Source: Coriobacteriia bacterium
GTDB lineage: Bacteria; Actinomycetota; Coriobacteriia; Coriobacteriales; Eggerthellaceae
DNA: 34,498 nucleotides
Direction: 5' to 3'
Assembly: GCA_030537255.1 (NCBI GenBank)
Contig: JAUNOE010000006.1
Span: 2,501 to 36,998, forward strand
In this document: positions 16,369 through 25,043 of the stretch, one piece after another
Layout of the letters: every line of letters begins with the position of its first letter
Numbering within the stretch: the first letter of the stretch is position 1
Notes under the pieces: generated by a model
Seen by the model: only the letters and a program-made list of their open reading frames with translations
Told to the model about the DNA's origin: nothing
Databases searched by the model: none
Made by a program: the position numbers and the translations under genes

Positions 16369-17871
16369 CTAAATGGACTCGGAGGTCCTGGTTCGACGCA
16401 CCGCATCAGCCCATCCAGCCAGCAGTTCTTCGCGGCGGGACTTTGGCAAGGTGGGTTCAAACAGGTGGTCGACCCTTCGCATAGAGCGAATCTCGTCCGT
16501 GCTCGACCAAAAGCCCGAAGCAAGGCCCGCCAGATATGCTGCGCCCAGGGCCGTCGTCTCAACATTTCCGGGACGAACGATCGAGGCATCAATGGCATCT
16601 GCGCAGAACGAACACAGAAAATCGTTCCGGCAGGCACCGCCATCAACGGCAAGAGAGGTGAGCTTGACCCCGGCATCTTTCTGCATGGCAACAAGTACGT
16701 CGTTCACCTGATAGCCCTGAGCTTCCAGGCAAGCCCTCACCAGATGCGCCCGTTGGGCGCCACGCGTCAGGCCAAAAATGGCGCCCCGCGCATCGGCATC
16801 CCAGTAGGGAGCGCCCAACCCCGTAAAGGCAGGCACCACGTACACGCCAGCGGAATCCTCCACGCTTTGAGCCACCCGCTCCGAGTCGGCGACGTCCTCA
16901 ATAAGGCCGAGACCATCACGCAACCACTGCATCAGGGCTCCCGCCATAAACACGCTACCCTCGAGGGCATATTCCAGATGATCCGTGCCAGGAGCCGACG
17001 CTGCCACCGTGGTAACCAGACCATGCTCCGACGAGCAGGGCTCGGCCCCGGTATGCATCAAAAGGAAGCAGCCCGTGCCAAAGGTGGCCTTTGCGCCACC
17101 AGGCGCGAAGCAGCACTGACCGAACAAGGCCGACTGCTGGTCGCCCGCAACACCCCGGATGGGGATGCCGCCCTTGATGACGGGATGGTCGATCACACCA
17201 AAATCCCCCGATGAAGGACGTACCTCGGGAAGAAGAGATTCCGGAATGCCAAACAACTCACACAGATAAGAACTCCATTTGCCCGTGCGAATGTCGAAGA
17301 GCATGGTGCGGCTCGCGTTGGTTGGGTCAGTGGCATGGACCGCACCACGAGTCAGGTTCCAGATCAACCACGTATCAACCGTGCCAAACAGCAGCTCGCC
17401 TGCCTCGGCACGCTCCCTGACGCCCGGAACGTTTTCCAAGATCCACGCAAGCTTGCTCGCCGAATAGTAGGCATCGGGAATGAGGCCCGTGAGCTCGGTG
17501 ACGCGCTGGCGAATTTCGGCCGTGCAGCAAATCCGCTCGACCAGCTCCGCGGTCCGACGGCACTGCCACACGATGGCGTTATATACGGGCTCTCCCGTTG
17601 CACGGTCCCACACGATGGTGGTCTCACGCTGATTGGTGATGCCAACACTGTCCAAGTCGGCAACCGTAATGCCCCGTTCCACCAGAACTTCGGTCAACAC
17701 CTTGAGCTGGCTGGCCAAGATCTCCTTGGGATCATGCTCCACCCAACCCGGACGGGGGAAATGCTGCGGGAAGACACTTTGAGCCACGCCGGCAACCTCG
17801 CCCGTACGGTCAATCAAAACAGCGCGCGACGAAGTAGTGCCCTGATCAAGAGCAACGACGTAGCGACCCAT
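16369..17871 (-). CDS. glpK: Glycerol kinase
   Basis: 500 residues, the usual FGGY-kinase length. It phosphorylates glycerol with ATP to glycerol 3-phosphate. The N-terminal phosphate loop VALDQGTTSSRAVLID, the WEHDPKEI-like HDPKEILASQ block, GITNQRET near residue 78, GVAGDQQSALFGQCCF and the late GLGAPYWDADARGAIFGLTRG are all family marks. The start ATG overlaps the stop of the upstream lipase-like gene by one base (TGATG), which implies coupled translation. No glycerol facilitator or GlpD is present in the window. Confidence 0.96.
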   Translation of the reverse strand: MGRYVVALDQGTTSSRAVLIDRTGEVAGVAQSVFPQHFPRPGWVEHDPKEILASQLKVLTEVLVERGITVADLDSVGITNQRETTIVWDRATGEPVYNAIVWQCRRTAELVERICCTAEIRQRVTELTGLIPDAYYSASKLAWILENVPGVRERAEAGELLFGTVDTWLIWNLTRGAVHATDPTNASRTMLFDIRTGKWSSYLCELFGIPESLLPEVRPSSGDFGVIDHPVIKGGIPIRGVAGDQQSALFGQCCFAPGGAKATFGTGCFLLMHTGAEPCSSEHGLVTTVAASAPGTDHLEYALEGSVFMAGALMQWLRDGLGLIEDVADSERVAQSVEDSAGVYVVPAFTGLGAPYWDADARGAIFGLTRGAQRAHLVRACLEAQGYQVNDVLVAMQKDAGVKLTSLAVDGGACRNDFLCSFCADAIDASIVRPGNVETTALGAAYLAGLASGFWSSTDEIRSMRRVDHLFEPTLPKSRREELLAGWADAVRRTRTSESI

Positions 17872-18890
17872 CAGGCGTCTTCCTTACGGCGGGCATGCTT
17901 GCCGGCGTGTGCGGGAGTGCGAAGCTGAGCAGAATCAGGCAGATGCTCCTCGATCCAGGAAAGAATGTCAGCTTCCACCTGGGCATGCTCGTATTCGTTC
18001 AGGATCTCATGACGTAGACCGGGATATAGGCGCATCCGGCAATCCAGGACGCCCGCATTGCGATAGAGTTCGCAAGCCTCCAGCACGCCCTTGCCAAAAT
18101 CGCCCACTGGGTCCATTGTCCCCGAAACGAAAAACAGAGGCAGCCCATGAGGCACCTTCAAGGCATGGTCACGCGTTGCAACCTCAGCCGTGAGCATGGT
18201 CAGGGACGCATAGGCACCCACGCTGAAGACTTCGCCGCACAGAGGGTCCTCGCGATACCGCTCAACGTTTTCGGGGTTCACGCTGAGCCAGTCCAGCTTG
18301 CCCGTGGCACCCTCGATGCGCTTGGAGTAGCCACCCGCACCCAAGGCGTCAATCTTGTACGAACGATGACGCTCGCCCTTCCTCCTGGCAACCGCCTTGC
18401 ACAGCGCATTCGCCGCCAAGGAAACCGGCAAGGGAACCGAACCCGTACCGCAAAGGATGGCGCCTGCAAGCTCGCTGCCGAATTCCTCGCAACAACGGCG
18501 TGCGATAAAGCTGCCCATGGAATGACCAAACAAGAAGAAGGGGAGCTCAGGATAGGCGCCACGGTACAGCAAGCACAGGCGGCGCACGTCGTTAACCATG
18601 ATATCGGCTCCCTCGATGGGCATGTGACCCAGATCAGCAGAGCCAACGACGCTCTTGCCATGACCGACGTGATCGTCGCCCACCACAATAAAGCCAGCAC
18701 CCGCGAGCACCTGCGCAAAGCCTTCGTAGCGGCCGACATGCTCTGACATGCCATGAACCACTTGAACGATGCCCCTCAGTTCGCCCTCAAGGGGAATCCA
18801 GGTCAACGTGCGAATCCGAGATCTCCCATCCGAAGAAGGGAAGGAGTCCTCGAAGCGGCCCACGCCAGGGGCCGAAATCTCAATGTCCAT
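17871..18890 (-). CDS. Alpha/beta hydrolase, monoacylglycerol lipase-like
   Basis: 339 residues. The blocks VVHGMSEHVGRYEGFA near residue 44, DDHVGHGKS and FFLFGHSMGSFIARR (nucleophile Ser124) are those of the serine aminopeptidase S33/monoglyceride-lipase group; the acid is probably Asp in SGTMDPVGD and the base His in LRHEILNE. No signal peptide, so cytoplasmic. I chose ATG 18890, preceded by AAGGAGGAAAAC; the frame extends 15 codons upstream without support. Its stop overlaps the glpK start, so the likely product, glycerol, would be handed to GlpK. The lysophospholipase alternative is also possible. Confidence 0.88.
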   Translation of the reverse strand: MDIEISAPGVGRFEDSFPSSDGRSRIRTLTWIPLEGELRGIVQVVHGMSEHVGRYEGFAQVLAGAGFIVVGDDHVGHGKSVVGSADLGHMPIEGADIMVNDVRRLCLLYRGAYPELPFFLFGHSMGSFIARRCCEEFGSELAGAILCGTGSVPLPVSLAANALCKAVARRKGERHRSYKIDALGAGGYSKRIEGATGKLDWLSVNPENVERYREDPLCGEVFSVGAYASLTMLTAEVATRDHALKVPHGLPLFFVSGTMDPVGDFGKGVLEACELYRNAGVLDCRMRLYPGLRHEILNEYEHAQVEADILSWIEEHLPDSAQLRTPAHAGKHARRKEDA

Positions 18891-18950
18891 GTTTTCCTCC
18901 TTGCATCGGGCGCCCAGGCAGAAAGCGAGCACCACTCGTCAGGCCAAGCG

Positions 18951-19559
18951 CTAGGAACGGGCCTGGATATCCTCTATCGAAATCGAGCCCTCGCGCACCA
19001 GGACAGGATGGCCCTGGGAGCAATCGATGATGGTCGAGGCGATGCCGCTCTTTTCATCTGGGTCAACCAGCACGGCCGCCACCTGCTCGCACAGGGCGGG
19101 GTCAAGCTCGTCAGCTCGCTTGGGGGGCCGCCTCCCCGAAAGGTTTGCCGAAGTGGTGGCAATGGGGCTGCCCAGCTCGCGAATAAGGCGCAAGGCCGTC
19201 TCGCCCTTGGGGCAGCGCAGACCGATGGTGCCCAACGACGAACGGAAGGGCTCGGGCACGGCAGCGCTTGCCTTGACGATGATGGTCAGGGGACCAGGCC
19301 AGAACGTGCGCGCCAGGGCAAACACGAAATCAGGGACGTCCAAACCGTATTGCGCCAAGTCATCGACCCCCGAGACCAGCCAGGCGACAGGCTTTCCCGA
19401 TGGACGCTGCTTCAAGTCAAAGAGCACCGAAGGATCCCCGGCATCACGAATCGAAACTCCCAAACCATACAAGGTGTCTGTAGGAAACACGACAGGCTCG
19501 CCTGCCTTAAGGGCAGACAGAGCCGCAGAAAAGTCAGTGAATTCGGATGCAGGCTCCAA
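18951..19559 (-). CDS. tsaC: L-threonylcarbamoyladenylate synthase (YrdC/Sua5 family)
   Basis: 202 residues, a single YrdC domain without a Sua5 C-terminal domain. It makes threonylcarbamoyl-AMP for the t6A modification of tRNAs that read ANN codons. Typical blocks are VVFPTDTLYGLG at residue 23, KQRPSGKPVAWL near 50, FWPGPLTIIVKA near 87 and SPIATTSANLSG near 131. The start appears to be TTG at 19559: an in-frame TGA lies three codons upstream and there is no ATG before the conserved domain. AGGTGA lies at a workable distance. It is 60 bases upstream of the lipase-glpK pair on the same strand. Confidence 0.92.
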   Translation of the reverse strand: MEPASEFTDFSAALSALKAGEPVVFPTDTLYGLGVSIRDAGDPSVLFDLKQRPSGKPVAWLVSGVDDLAQYGLDVPDFVFALARTFWPGPLTIIVKASAAVPEPFRSSLGTIGLRCPKGETALRLIRELGSPIATTSANLSGRRPPKRADELDPALCEQVAAVLVDPDEKSGIASTIIDCSQGHPVLVREGSISIEDIQARS

Positions 19560-19773
19560 GACACATCACCTACCAAAAGGTCATCGAACACAGGGGTTGT
19601 CGCATCGATTCTATCACCCCAGCAAAAGCACCCGCCTGCCTGAAAGTCGCCGTCGCAAGGCCTCCATCTCTTTATTATTCCTCACGATATCTTTGTCGCG
19701 TGTGGGTCCTCCGCACGGAAGACGGAAGAACACGACCCGGCATGCGACAAACAGGAATTCAAGGAGTAAGTAC

Positions 19774-21477
19774 ATGTTCCAAGCCACTATCGACCCCGTA
19801 GGAGGAAGCCTCGCAGCCTCGGCAGCCGTCGCATGCCTGCCCCTGCTCTCCTTCTTCATTTGCCTGGTGGGCCTCAAGCTGAAGGCTCACATTTCGGCAA
19901 TCATTTCCCTGGGCATCTCCATCGCCGTTGCCATCTTCGGCTTCAACATGCCCGCAGACCTCACCTTCCTGTCTGCAACCCAGGGTGCTGCCTACGGCGT
20001 CTTCCCCGTCTGTTTCATCATCATTGCAGCCGTCTGGTTCTATGAGGTCACCGTTCTTTCGGGCCGCTCCGAGGACCTGCGCAAGCTGTTCGACTCCATC
20101 GGTGGCGGCGACGTCCGCATCCAGGCCGTCCTGATCGCCTTCTGCTTTGGCGCTCTGCTCGAGTCCCTGGCGGGCTTTGGCGCACCCATTGCCATCACCG
20201 CAACCATGGTTCTGGCCCTGGGCATTCCTCCCCTGCGCGCAGCCATGGCTGTCCTGATCGCCAACACCGCACCCGTCGCCTTCGGCGCCGTTGCCATCCC
20301 CATCACCACGGCTGGCAACATGGCCCCCGGCGCCGAAGGTGCCGCAGCAACCGCCGTGCACGTTGCCCAGCTGGTTGGCTATATCTCCCCCCTGTTTGCA
20401 CTCGTTGTCCCCTGCCTGGTCCTGGTCATCCTTGACGGCAAGAAGGGCCTGAAGGACTGCTGGGTTCCCGGCCTGGTCATCGGCCTTTCCTTCGGCATTG
20501 TTCAGTGGGCCGTCTCCAACCACTTCGCCTACGAGCTCACCGACGTCGTTGCCGCCCTGGTCTCCTTCGGTGTCACCGTCGTGTTCCTGCGCTTCTGGAA
20601 GCTCCGCGGCGTCGACGAATGCCGCGAGCGCTTCGGCCTTGCCCCCCGTGACGAAGCTGCCGAACATGAGCTCACCCCTGTCCGTACCTGGATGTGCCTG
20701 ATGCCCTACGCCGTCATCGTTGCGCTGTTCGCCCTGGCAAAGACCGTGCTTGCCGCACCCTTGGCACTCACTGACATCAAGATTCCCTGGCCTGGTCTGA
20801 CCACCGTCGGCGCCGACGGAGCCGCTCAGTCCCTGGTCCTCAACTACCTGGGCGTCAACCCTGGTACCACCTTCACCTTCAACTGGCTGTCCAACTGCGG
20901 CTCCATCCTGGTCATCGGCGGCATCATCGTTGCCGTGCTCTACGCCATCTTCGACGGCAAGGGTCAGTTCAAGCTGGGCTTCGGCACCGCCATCCTTGAA
21001 CTCTTCAAGACCGTCGTAAAGATGAAGTTCACCATTCTTACCATCGCCTGCGTTCTGGCTTTGGCCTACGTCATGAACTTCTCCGGCCAGACCATCTCTA
21101 TCGGCCAGTTCCTTGCCGGCACCGGCCCCCTGTTTGCCCTCCTCTCCCCCATCCTGGGCTGGATCGGCACGGCTGTCACTGGTTCCGACACCTCCGCAAA
21201 CGCTCTGTTCTCGAGTCTTCAGGCGGAGGCAGCAAAGGCGAACGCATCCCTTGCTCACTGCGACCCCGAGCTGTTCCTGGCATCCAACACCATGGGCGGC
21301 GTCATGGGCAAGATGATTTCTCCCCAGTCGCTGGCCATCGCTGCCGTTGCCACTGGCGAAACGGAATCCACGCTGTTCAAGAAGCTGCTGCCCTGGTCGC
21401 TCTGCATGCTGGGCGTCCTGTGCGTCATCATCTACCTGTACAGCTCGATTCTTGGCTTCGTTCTTCCCACTGCCTAA
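19774..21477 (+). CDS. lldP: L-lactate permease (LctP family)
   Basis: 567 residues with about 13 hydrophobic segments, an inner-membrane proton-linked lactate/glycolate importer. Family blocks include FGALLESLAGFGAPIAI near residue 130, then NTAPVAFGAVAIPITT, and near the C-terminus GSDTSANALFSSLQ and NTMGGVMGKMISPQSLAIA. I chose ATG 19774, preceded by AAGGAG; the open frame continues far upstream through the antisense of tsaC and is not coding there. It is divergent from tsaC and opens the lactate module. Confidence 0.95.
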   Translation: MFQATIDPVGGSLAASAAVACLPLLSFFICLVGLKLKAHISAIISLGISIAVAIFGFNMPADLTFLSATQGAAYGVFPVCFIIIAAVWFYEVTVLSGRSEDLRKLFDSIGGGDVRIQAVLIAFCFGALLESLAGFGAPIAITATMVLALGIPPLRAAMAVLIANTAPVAFGAVAIPITTAGNMAPGAEGAAATAVHVAQLVGYISPLFALVVPCLVLVILDGKKGLKDCWVPGLVIGLSFGIVQWAVSNHFAYELTDVVAALVSFGVTVVFLRFWKLRGVDECRERFGLAPRDEAAEHELTPVRTWMCLMPYAVIVALFALAKTVLAAPLALTDIKIPWPGLTTVGADGAAQSLVLNYLGVNPGTTFTFNWLSNCGSILVIGGIIVAVLYAIFDGKGQFKLGFGTAILELFKTVVKMKFTILTIACVLALAYVMNFSGQTISIGQFLAGTGPLFALLSPILGWIGTAVTGSDTSANALFSSLQAEAAKANASLAHCDPELFLASNTMGGVMGKMISPQSLAIAAVATGETESTLFKKLLPWSLCMLGVLCVIIYLYSSILGFVLPTA

Positions 21478-21486
21478 GAGCTCGCT

Positions 21487-21562
21487 TCTCGGCGGAAGCC
21501 TTACCGCCGAGAGCCTCTGAATGAAAATGGCCGGCACCTCTTTTGGTGTCGGCCATTTTTTA
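21487..21562 (+). terminator. Double hairpin terminator after lldP
   Basis: TCTCGGCGG (21487-21495) pairs with CCGCCGAGA (21504-21512). A second, 13-bp stem pairs 21526-21538 with 21545-21557, with one G-T position, and runs into TTTTTT. The second is a strong intrinsic terminator; the first begins nine bases after the stop. Confidence 0.92.
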
Positions 21563-21609
21563 TGCCCCGCCAGACCAAGACGCCCGCTTGAGCAGACGCC
21601 GAACGAGCC
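21561..21609. repeat. 49-bp exact direct repeat, copy 1
   Basis: The 49 bases from TATGCCCCGCCAGACC to GAACGAGCC recur exactly at 22450-22498, 889 bases away. Copy 1 begins in the T-tail of the lldP terminator. The sequence then diverges, although both copies are soon followed by CCCGGCA-type words, so the original repeat may be longer with an 18-base insertion in copy 2. Confidence 0.85.
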
Positions 21610-21621
21610 CGGCACACCGCT

Positions 21622-21725
21622 TTCCACGCGTCAACCCCTGCAGTCTTCCCATGCATCAGCCCCATGCGGTGCTTCCCTATGTCGGCCCCTACGTTCTTTC
21701 CCTGCATCACCCCATGCGTTGCCGC
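21622..21725. repeat. Degenerate 12-14-bp tandem repeats
   Basis: At least six units start with CCC followed by ATGC-like words: CCCATGCATCAGC, CCCATGCGGTGCTT, CCCTATGTCGGC, CCCTACGTTCTTT, CCCTGCATCAC, CCCATGCGTTGCC. Two weaker units precede them. No coding potential is supported. Confidence 0.6.
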
Positions 21726-21764
21726 AAATTAGGCTACCTATGAGCACATCGATACAAGGCCGGA

Positions 21765-21915
21765 ATGAACGCAGCATCGAGCCGAGGCAAGGATGAAGTG
21801 AGGTTGACAAGGGTCGAAGCAGACCTGACGCAAGCTCAATGCAAGGCTGATGTTAGAGGATGGCGCAAGCTTGGTACTAGGCCGAGGCAAACCTGACGCA
21901 AGGCAGAAGCGAACT
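21765..21915. repeat. Degenerate purine-rich repeat tract
   Basis: Words GCCGAGGCAA and ACCTGACGCAAG each occur twice (about 21780/21881 and 21821/21892), with many further CAAGC/AAGGC words between. It resembles the hexamer tract near 10830 in style. No supported gene. Confidence 0.45.
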
Positions 21916-22085
21916 TGGCCGACAAGCTTCTCCGTGGCGCTACAAATCGGAAACTGTGCGATCGTCTCCTGGAAACGGGCTCTTGTGTACGTTTTCACGG
22001 CGCGAAAAACAACCGTTTCGAGCATAGCTGACAAAAAGAAGCGAAAACAGGCCCACTATCGCGACAGAATCCTCTTAACAGGGAC

Positions 22086-22161
22086 TTTTCGTCACGAAAA
22101 TCGTTCACAAAGGACAGTTTGTAGAAGCAGTTAGCACGAAAGCCAAAAAGTAGCACGAAAG
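22086..22161. promoter_or_regulatory. Cluster of CGAAA-type palindrome and direct repeats
   Basis: TTTTCGT-C-ACGAAAA (22086-22100) is a perfect palindrome. TAGCACGAAAG occurs twice, at 22132-22142 and 22151-22161, 19 bases apart (about two helical turns). Further CGAAA/TTTCG words lie at 21990-22055. This spacing and repetition look like regulator sites. The nearest plus-strand gene is the dehydrogenase starting at 22763. The regulator is unknown. Confidence 0.4.
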
Positions 22162-22449
22162 AGCTGACGAAGGCACGCAGAGAGCGACCGCCAGCAAAAA
22201 CGACGAGAGCATGGACAACGACAACACAAACATACCTGGCCGCAGGATGCCCTCTGAAATACCGACCCCCCGTTGGACCTCTCGCCTTCTTCCCAAGTTC
22301 CAACGGGACACCTGGATCAAATTAGATCTGACCAAACTCTTTTACGTCATCGCTCGAAGAAGCCCCCTCTTTGCCTTTTCTCGTAACCCCCCCCTCCGCT
22401 GCAAGGAAAAGGCCCCATAAAAACCCCTCGCTGCAGCCAGACAGACCTA

Positions 22450-22498
22450 TGCCCCGCCAGACCAAGACGCCCGCTTGAGCAGACGCCGAACGAGCCAA
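22450..22498. repeat. 49-bp exact direct repeat, copy 2
   Basis: Identical to 21561-21609. It lies 264 bases upstream of the dehydrogenase start. The 840 bases between the two copies hold the degenerate repeats and the CGAAA cluster and no supported gene. Confidence 0.85.
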
Positions 22499-22762
22499 AC
22501 GTCATGCCAGAGCCCGGCAGCCCACCGAATCTCAAGTGTTACGCCGAAAGAAAATTCCAACCGAATCCCGATTTGTAGTGCCATTCCGCAAACATGAAAA
22601 ACTGCGCTCTCTATCATCATGCCTTGGTGCGGAAAAGCGAATCCTTCCAAGATTCGTGGCGAAATCAGCAGTTCCCAAAGTCTCCTTGGAGGACCTAGGG
22701 CTCGCCCGATAAAGCCTTACCAAAACCACGGACCAAGCACGTCGGTTTCACAAGGAGACCCA

Positions 22763-24187
22763 ATGACTACTTACAACCAGGTCACCGAAGAGATTGCTCA
22801 GCAAATTGCCGGCATCGTCGGTGGCGAACACTGTGCCTTCGCAGACGCCGTCAACGAAGACTACTCTCACGACGAAATGCCCATCTACGGCACCAAGATG
22901 CCCGAACTCGTAGTTCATCCCGGCTGCACCGAGGAAGTCTCGGCAATCATGAAGCTGTGCTACGAAAACGACATCCCCGTCACCGTTCGTGGCGCAGGCA
23001 CCGGTCTTGCCGGCGGCTCCACCCCCCTGTTCGGCGGCGTAGTCCTGTGCACCATGCGCATGAACAAGATCCTTGCCTACGACATGAAGAACTTCAACGT
23101 GCGCATCCAGCCTGGTGTCCGTCTGTGCGAACTGGCCGCTGACGCACTTGAGCACAACCTGATGTATCCCCCCGATCCCGGCGAAAAGACTGGCTCGGTT
23201 GGCGGCAACGTCAGCACCAACGCTGGCGGCATGAAGGCCGTTAAGTACGGCACCACCCGCGACTACGTCCTGGCTCTCACCGTGGTTCTCCCCAACGGCG
23301 AAATCCTGGAAATCGACAAGGCCGTCACCAAGACCAGCTCTGGCTACAGCCTGCTCCACTTGATCGTGGGCTCCGAGGGCACGCTTGCCGTCATCACCGA
23401 GCTCACCATGAAGCTGATTCCCAACCCCTCCGAGGACATCAGCTTCCTGCTTCCCTTCGACAACATCGATGCCGCCATCACGTCCGTACCCGCCATCAAG
23501 CATGCCGGCCTGGACCCCCGCTCCATCGAGTTCATGGAACGCGACATCGTTGACTCTTCTGCCGACTTCACCGGCAGCCACTTCATTCCCACCGTCGTTG
23601 ACGGTCAGGAAGTGGGTGCCTACATCCTGGTAACGCTCGACGGCAACGAAGAGGACGAAATCATGTCACGCGCCGAAAAGCTCATGGAAGTTGCCGACGA
23701 ACATGGTGCCTTCGACGTTCTGGTCATGAAGGACTCCGACGACAAGGCCGCTATCTGGGCAGCTCGCAGCGCTTTCCTTACCTGCATCGAGGCAGATACC
23801 AAATACCTCGACGAGATGGATGTCGTTGTTCCCGTCGACAAGATTGCCGAGTTCCTTGAGTACGTCCACGAAGTGGGTACCGAAAAGGGCATGCGTATCC
23901 GCTCCTTCGGCCACGCAGGCGACGGCAACTTGCACATTTACTGCTCCTCCAACAACAAGACCGAAGAGCAATTCAAGACGCTTTCCGCCGAAGTCATGCA
24001 AGCAAGCTACGACAAGTGCGCCGAGCTCAATGGCGCCGTCTCCGGCGAACACGGCATCGGTCATGCCAAGAAGACCTACCTGAAGGAATCTGTCGGCGAA
24101 ACCGCCTTCGGTCTGATGGCTGCCATCAAGAAGGTGTTTGACCCCAAGGGCATCCTGAATCCCGGCAAGGTCTGCGACGAACGCTAA
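22763..24187 (+). CDS. FAD-linked oxidase, GlcD/D-lactate dehydrogenase type
   Basis: 474 residues. An FAD-binding PCMH domain covers about residues 40-220 with GAGTGLAGGSTPLFGGVV near 75 and GSVGGNVSTNAGGMKAVKYG near 147. The C-terminal substrate domain shows FGHAGDGNLHIY near 383 and SGEHGIGHAKK near 426, including the metal/substrate histidines of the GlcD family. Expected substrate is D-lactate or glycolate; the lactate permease and LutABC neighbours favour D-lactate. I chose ATG 22763, five bases after AAGGAG. No EtfAB genes adjoin, so the electron acceptor is open. Confidence 0.92.
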   Translation: MTTYNQVTEEIAQQIAGIVGGEHCAFADAVNEDYSHDEMPIYGTKMPELVVHPGCTEEVSAIMKLCYENDIPVTVRGAGTGLAGGSTPLFGGVVLCTMRMNKILAYDMKNFNVRIQPGVRLCELAADALEHNLMYPPDPGEKTGSVGGNVSTNAGGMKAVKYGTTRDYVLALTVVLPNGEILEIDKAVTKTSSGYSLLHLIVGSEGTLAVITELTMKLIPNPSEDISFLLPFDNIDAAITSVPAIKHAGLDPRSIEFMERDIVDSSADFTGSHFIPTVVDGQEVGAYILVTLDGNEEDEIMSRAEKLMEVADEHGAFDVLVMKDSDDKAAIWAARSAFLTCIEADTKYLDEMDVVVPVDKIAEFLEYVHEVGTEKGMRIRSFGHAGDGNLHIYCSSNNKTEEQFKTLSAEVMQASYDKCAELNGAVSGEHGIGHAKKTYLKESVGETAFGLMAAIKKVFDPKGILNPGKVCDER

Positions 24188-24238
24188 ACCCTCCTTGACG
24201 TGACAAGCTTTTCGACTTGCGACCAGCAACAGAGCAAC

Positions 24239-24280
24239 AAAGAAGCGGCCCCGGAAATCCGGAGCCGCTTCTTTCGTTTT
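24239..24280. terminator. Terminator between converging lactate genes
   Basis: An 11-bp stem pairs AAAGAAGCGGC (24239-24249) with GCCGCTTCTTT (24264-24274), with further CCGG pairing inside, followed by CGTTTT on the plus strand. It serves the plus-strand dehydrogenase and may also stop lutC transcripts from the other side. Confidence 0.88.
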
Positions 24281-24341
24281 AGGCTGAGCCTGCGCACACG
24301 TGGCAACAGACCCAACCTGAATAATCCGTGATAAACCGCGT

Positions 24342-25043
24342 CTAGTCCTCGATCATGACGACAGCAGTGTGGACGGGGCCATGGACGCCGACCACACGAA
24401 CCAGCTCGATGTCGGCGGTCGCAGAAGGACCACTGATCACGCTGATGTTGGAAGGCATCGACTGCGCACCATAAGAATCACGCAGGTCATCAAGGAGCTG
24501 CCCCATGCGAGCAAACACCTTGGAACGACGCACCACTGCCACGTGGCAAGGAGGAATGGTGTAGATCGAGCGACCCGTGCCCTCGCTGGAGCACTGCACA
24601 ACAGAGCCCGTTTCGGCAATAGCTCCATAAGCAAAGGTGACGCCCACATCCAGGGAGGAAGCCTCGTGAATGGCGTCACGGCCATGGCTGGCATCCCAAG
24701 CGATGGCCTCAAGGCCAGCTTCGGCAAGAGCTTCAGCCAAGCCGCAGGAAGCGGCCTCGTCCTCATTGGCATACAGGACGGTCTTGTTCGCAGGGTCCAA
24801 GCGACGGACTTCCTCGATGACAGCCTGAGCAACCTCACCGGGAGCGCAGGCCTTGACCAGAACGCCGATCTTTTCGGCTTCGGTCACGAAGGTCTGGACG
24901 ACCTGTTCGGGAGACGTGGCCTTGGCAACGATGAACTGAACCGAATTCTCGACGTCGATGCCTTCAATGTCAGCAGGAACGTCGGTGCGTCCCAGGGCCT
25001 CAGAAAAGGGCTTCAGGAACTCTTCCATGCTTACCGTGCTCAT
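24342..25043 (-). CDS. lutC: LUD-domain protein, lactate utilisation subunit C
   Basis: 233 residues, one LUD domain of the LutC type. LutC is part of the LutABC complex that oxidises L-lactate to pyruvate. Family blocks are VTFAYGAIAETGSVV near residue 133 and IPPCHVAVVRRSKV near 163, with SGPSATADIELVRVVGVHGP near the end. Its ATG overlaps the lutB stop by four bases (ATGA), so translation is coupled. Last gene of the operon. Confidence 0.93.
   Translation of the reverse strand: MSTVSMEEFLKPFSEALGRTDVPADIEGIDVENSVQFIVAKATSPEQVVQTFVTEAEKIGVLVKACAPGEVAQAVIEEVRRLDPANKTVLYANEDEAASCGLAEALAEAGLEAIAWDASHGRDAIHEASSLDVGVTFAYGAIAETGSVVQCSSEGTGRSIYTIPPCHVAVVRRSKVFARMGQLLDDLRDSYGAQSMPSNISVISGPSATADIELVRVVGVHGPVHTAVVMIED

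Noticed and set aside
19759-21627. 622-codon open frame on the minus strand across the lactate permease gene
   Set aside because: Translation is Gly/Asp/Glu-rich without any motif, and it mirrors the third-position GC bias of lldP, whose product is clear.
22105-22233. 42-codon minus-strand frame with a hydrophobic, signal-like start
   Set aside because: No convincing ribosome-binding site and it lies in a repeat-rich segment; kept only as a remark.
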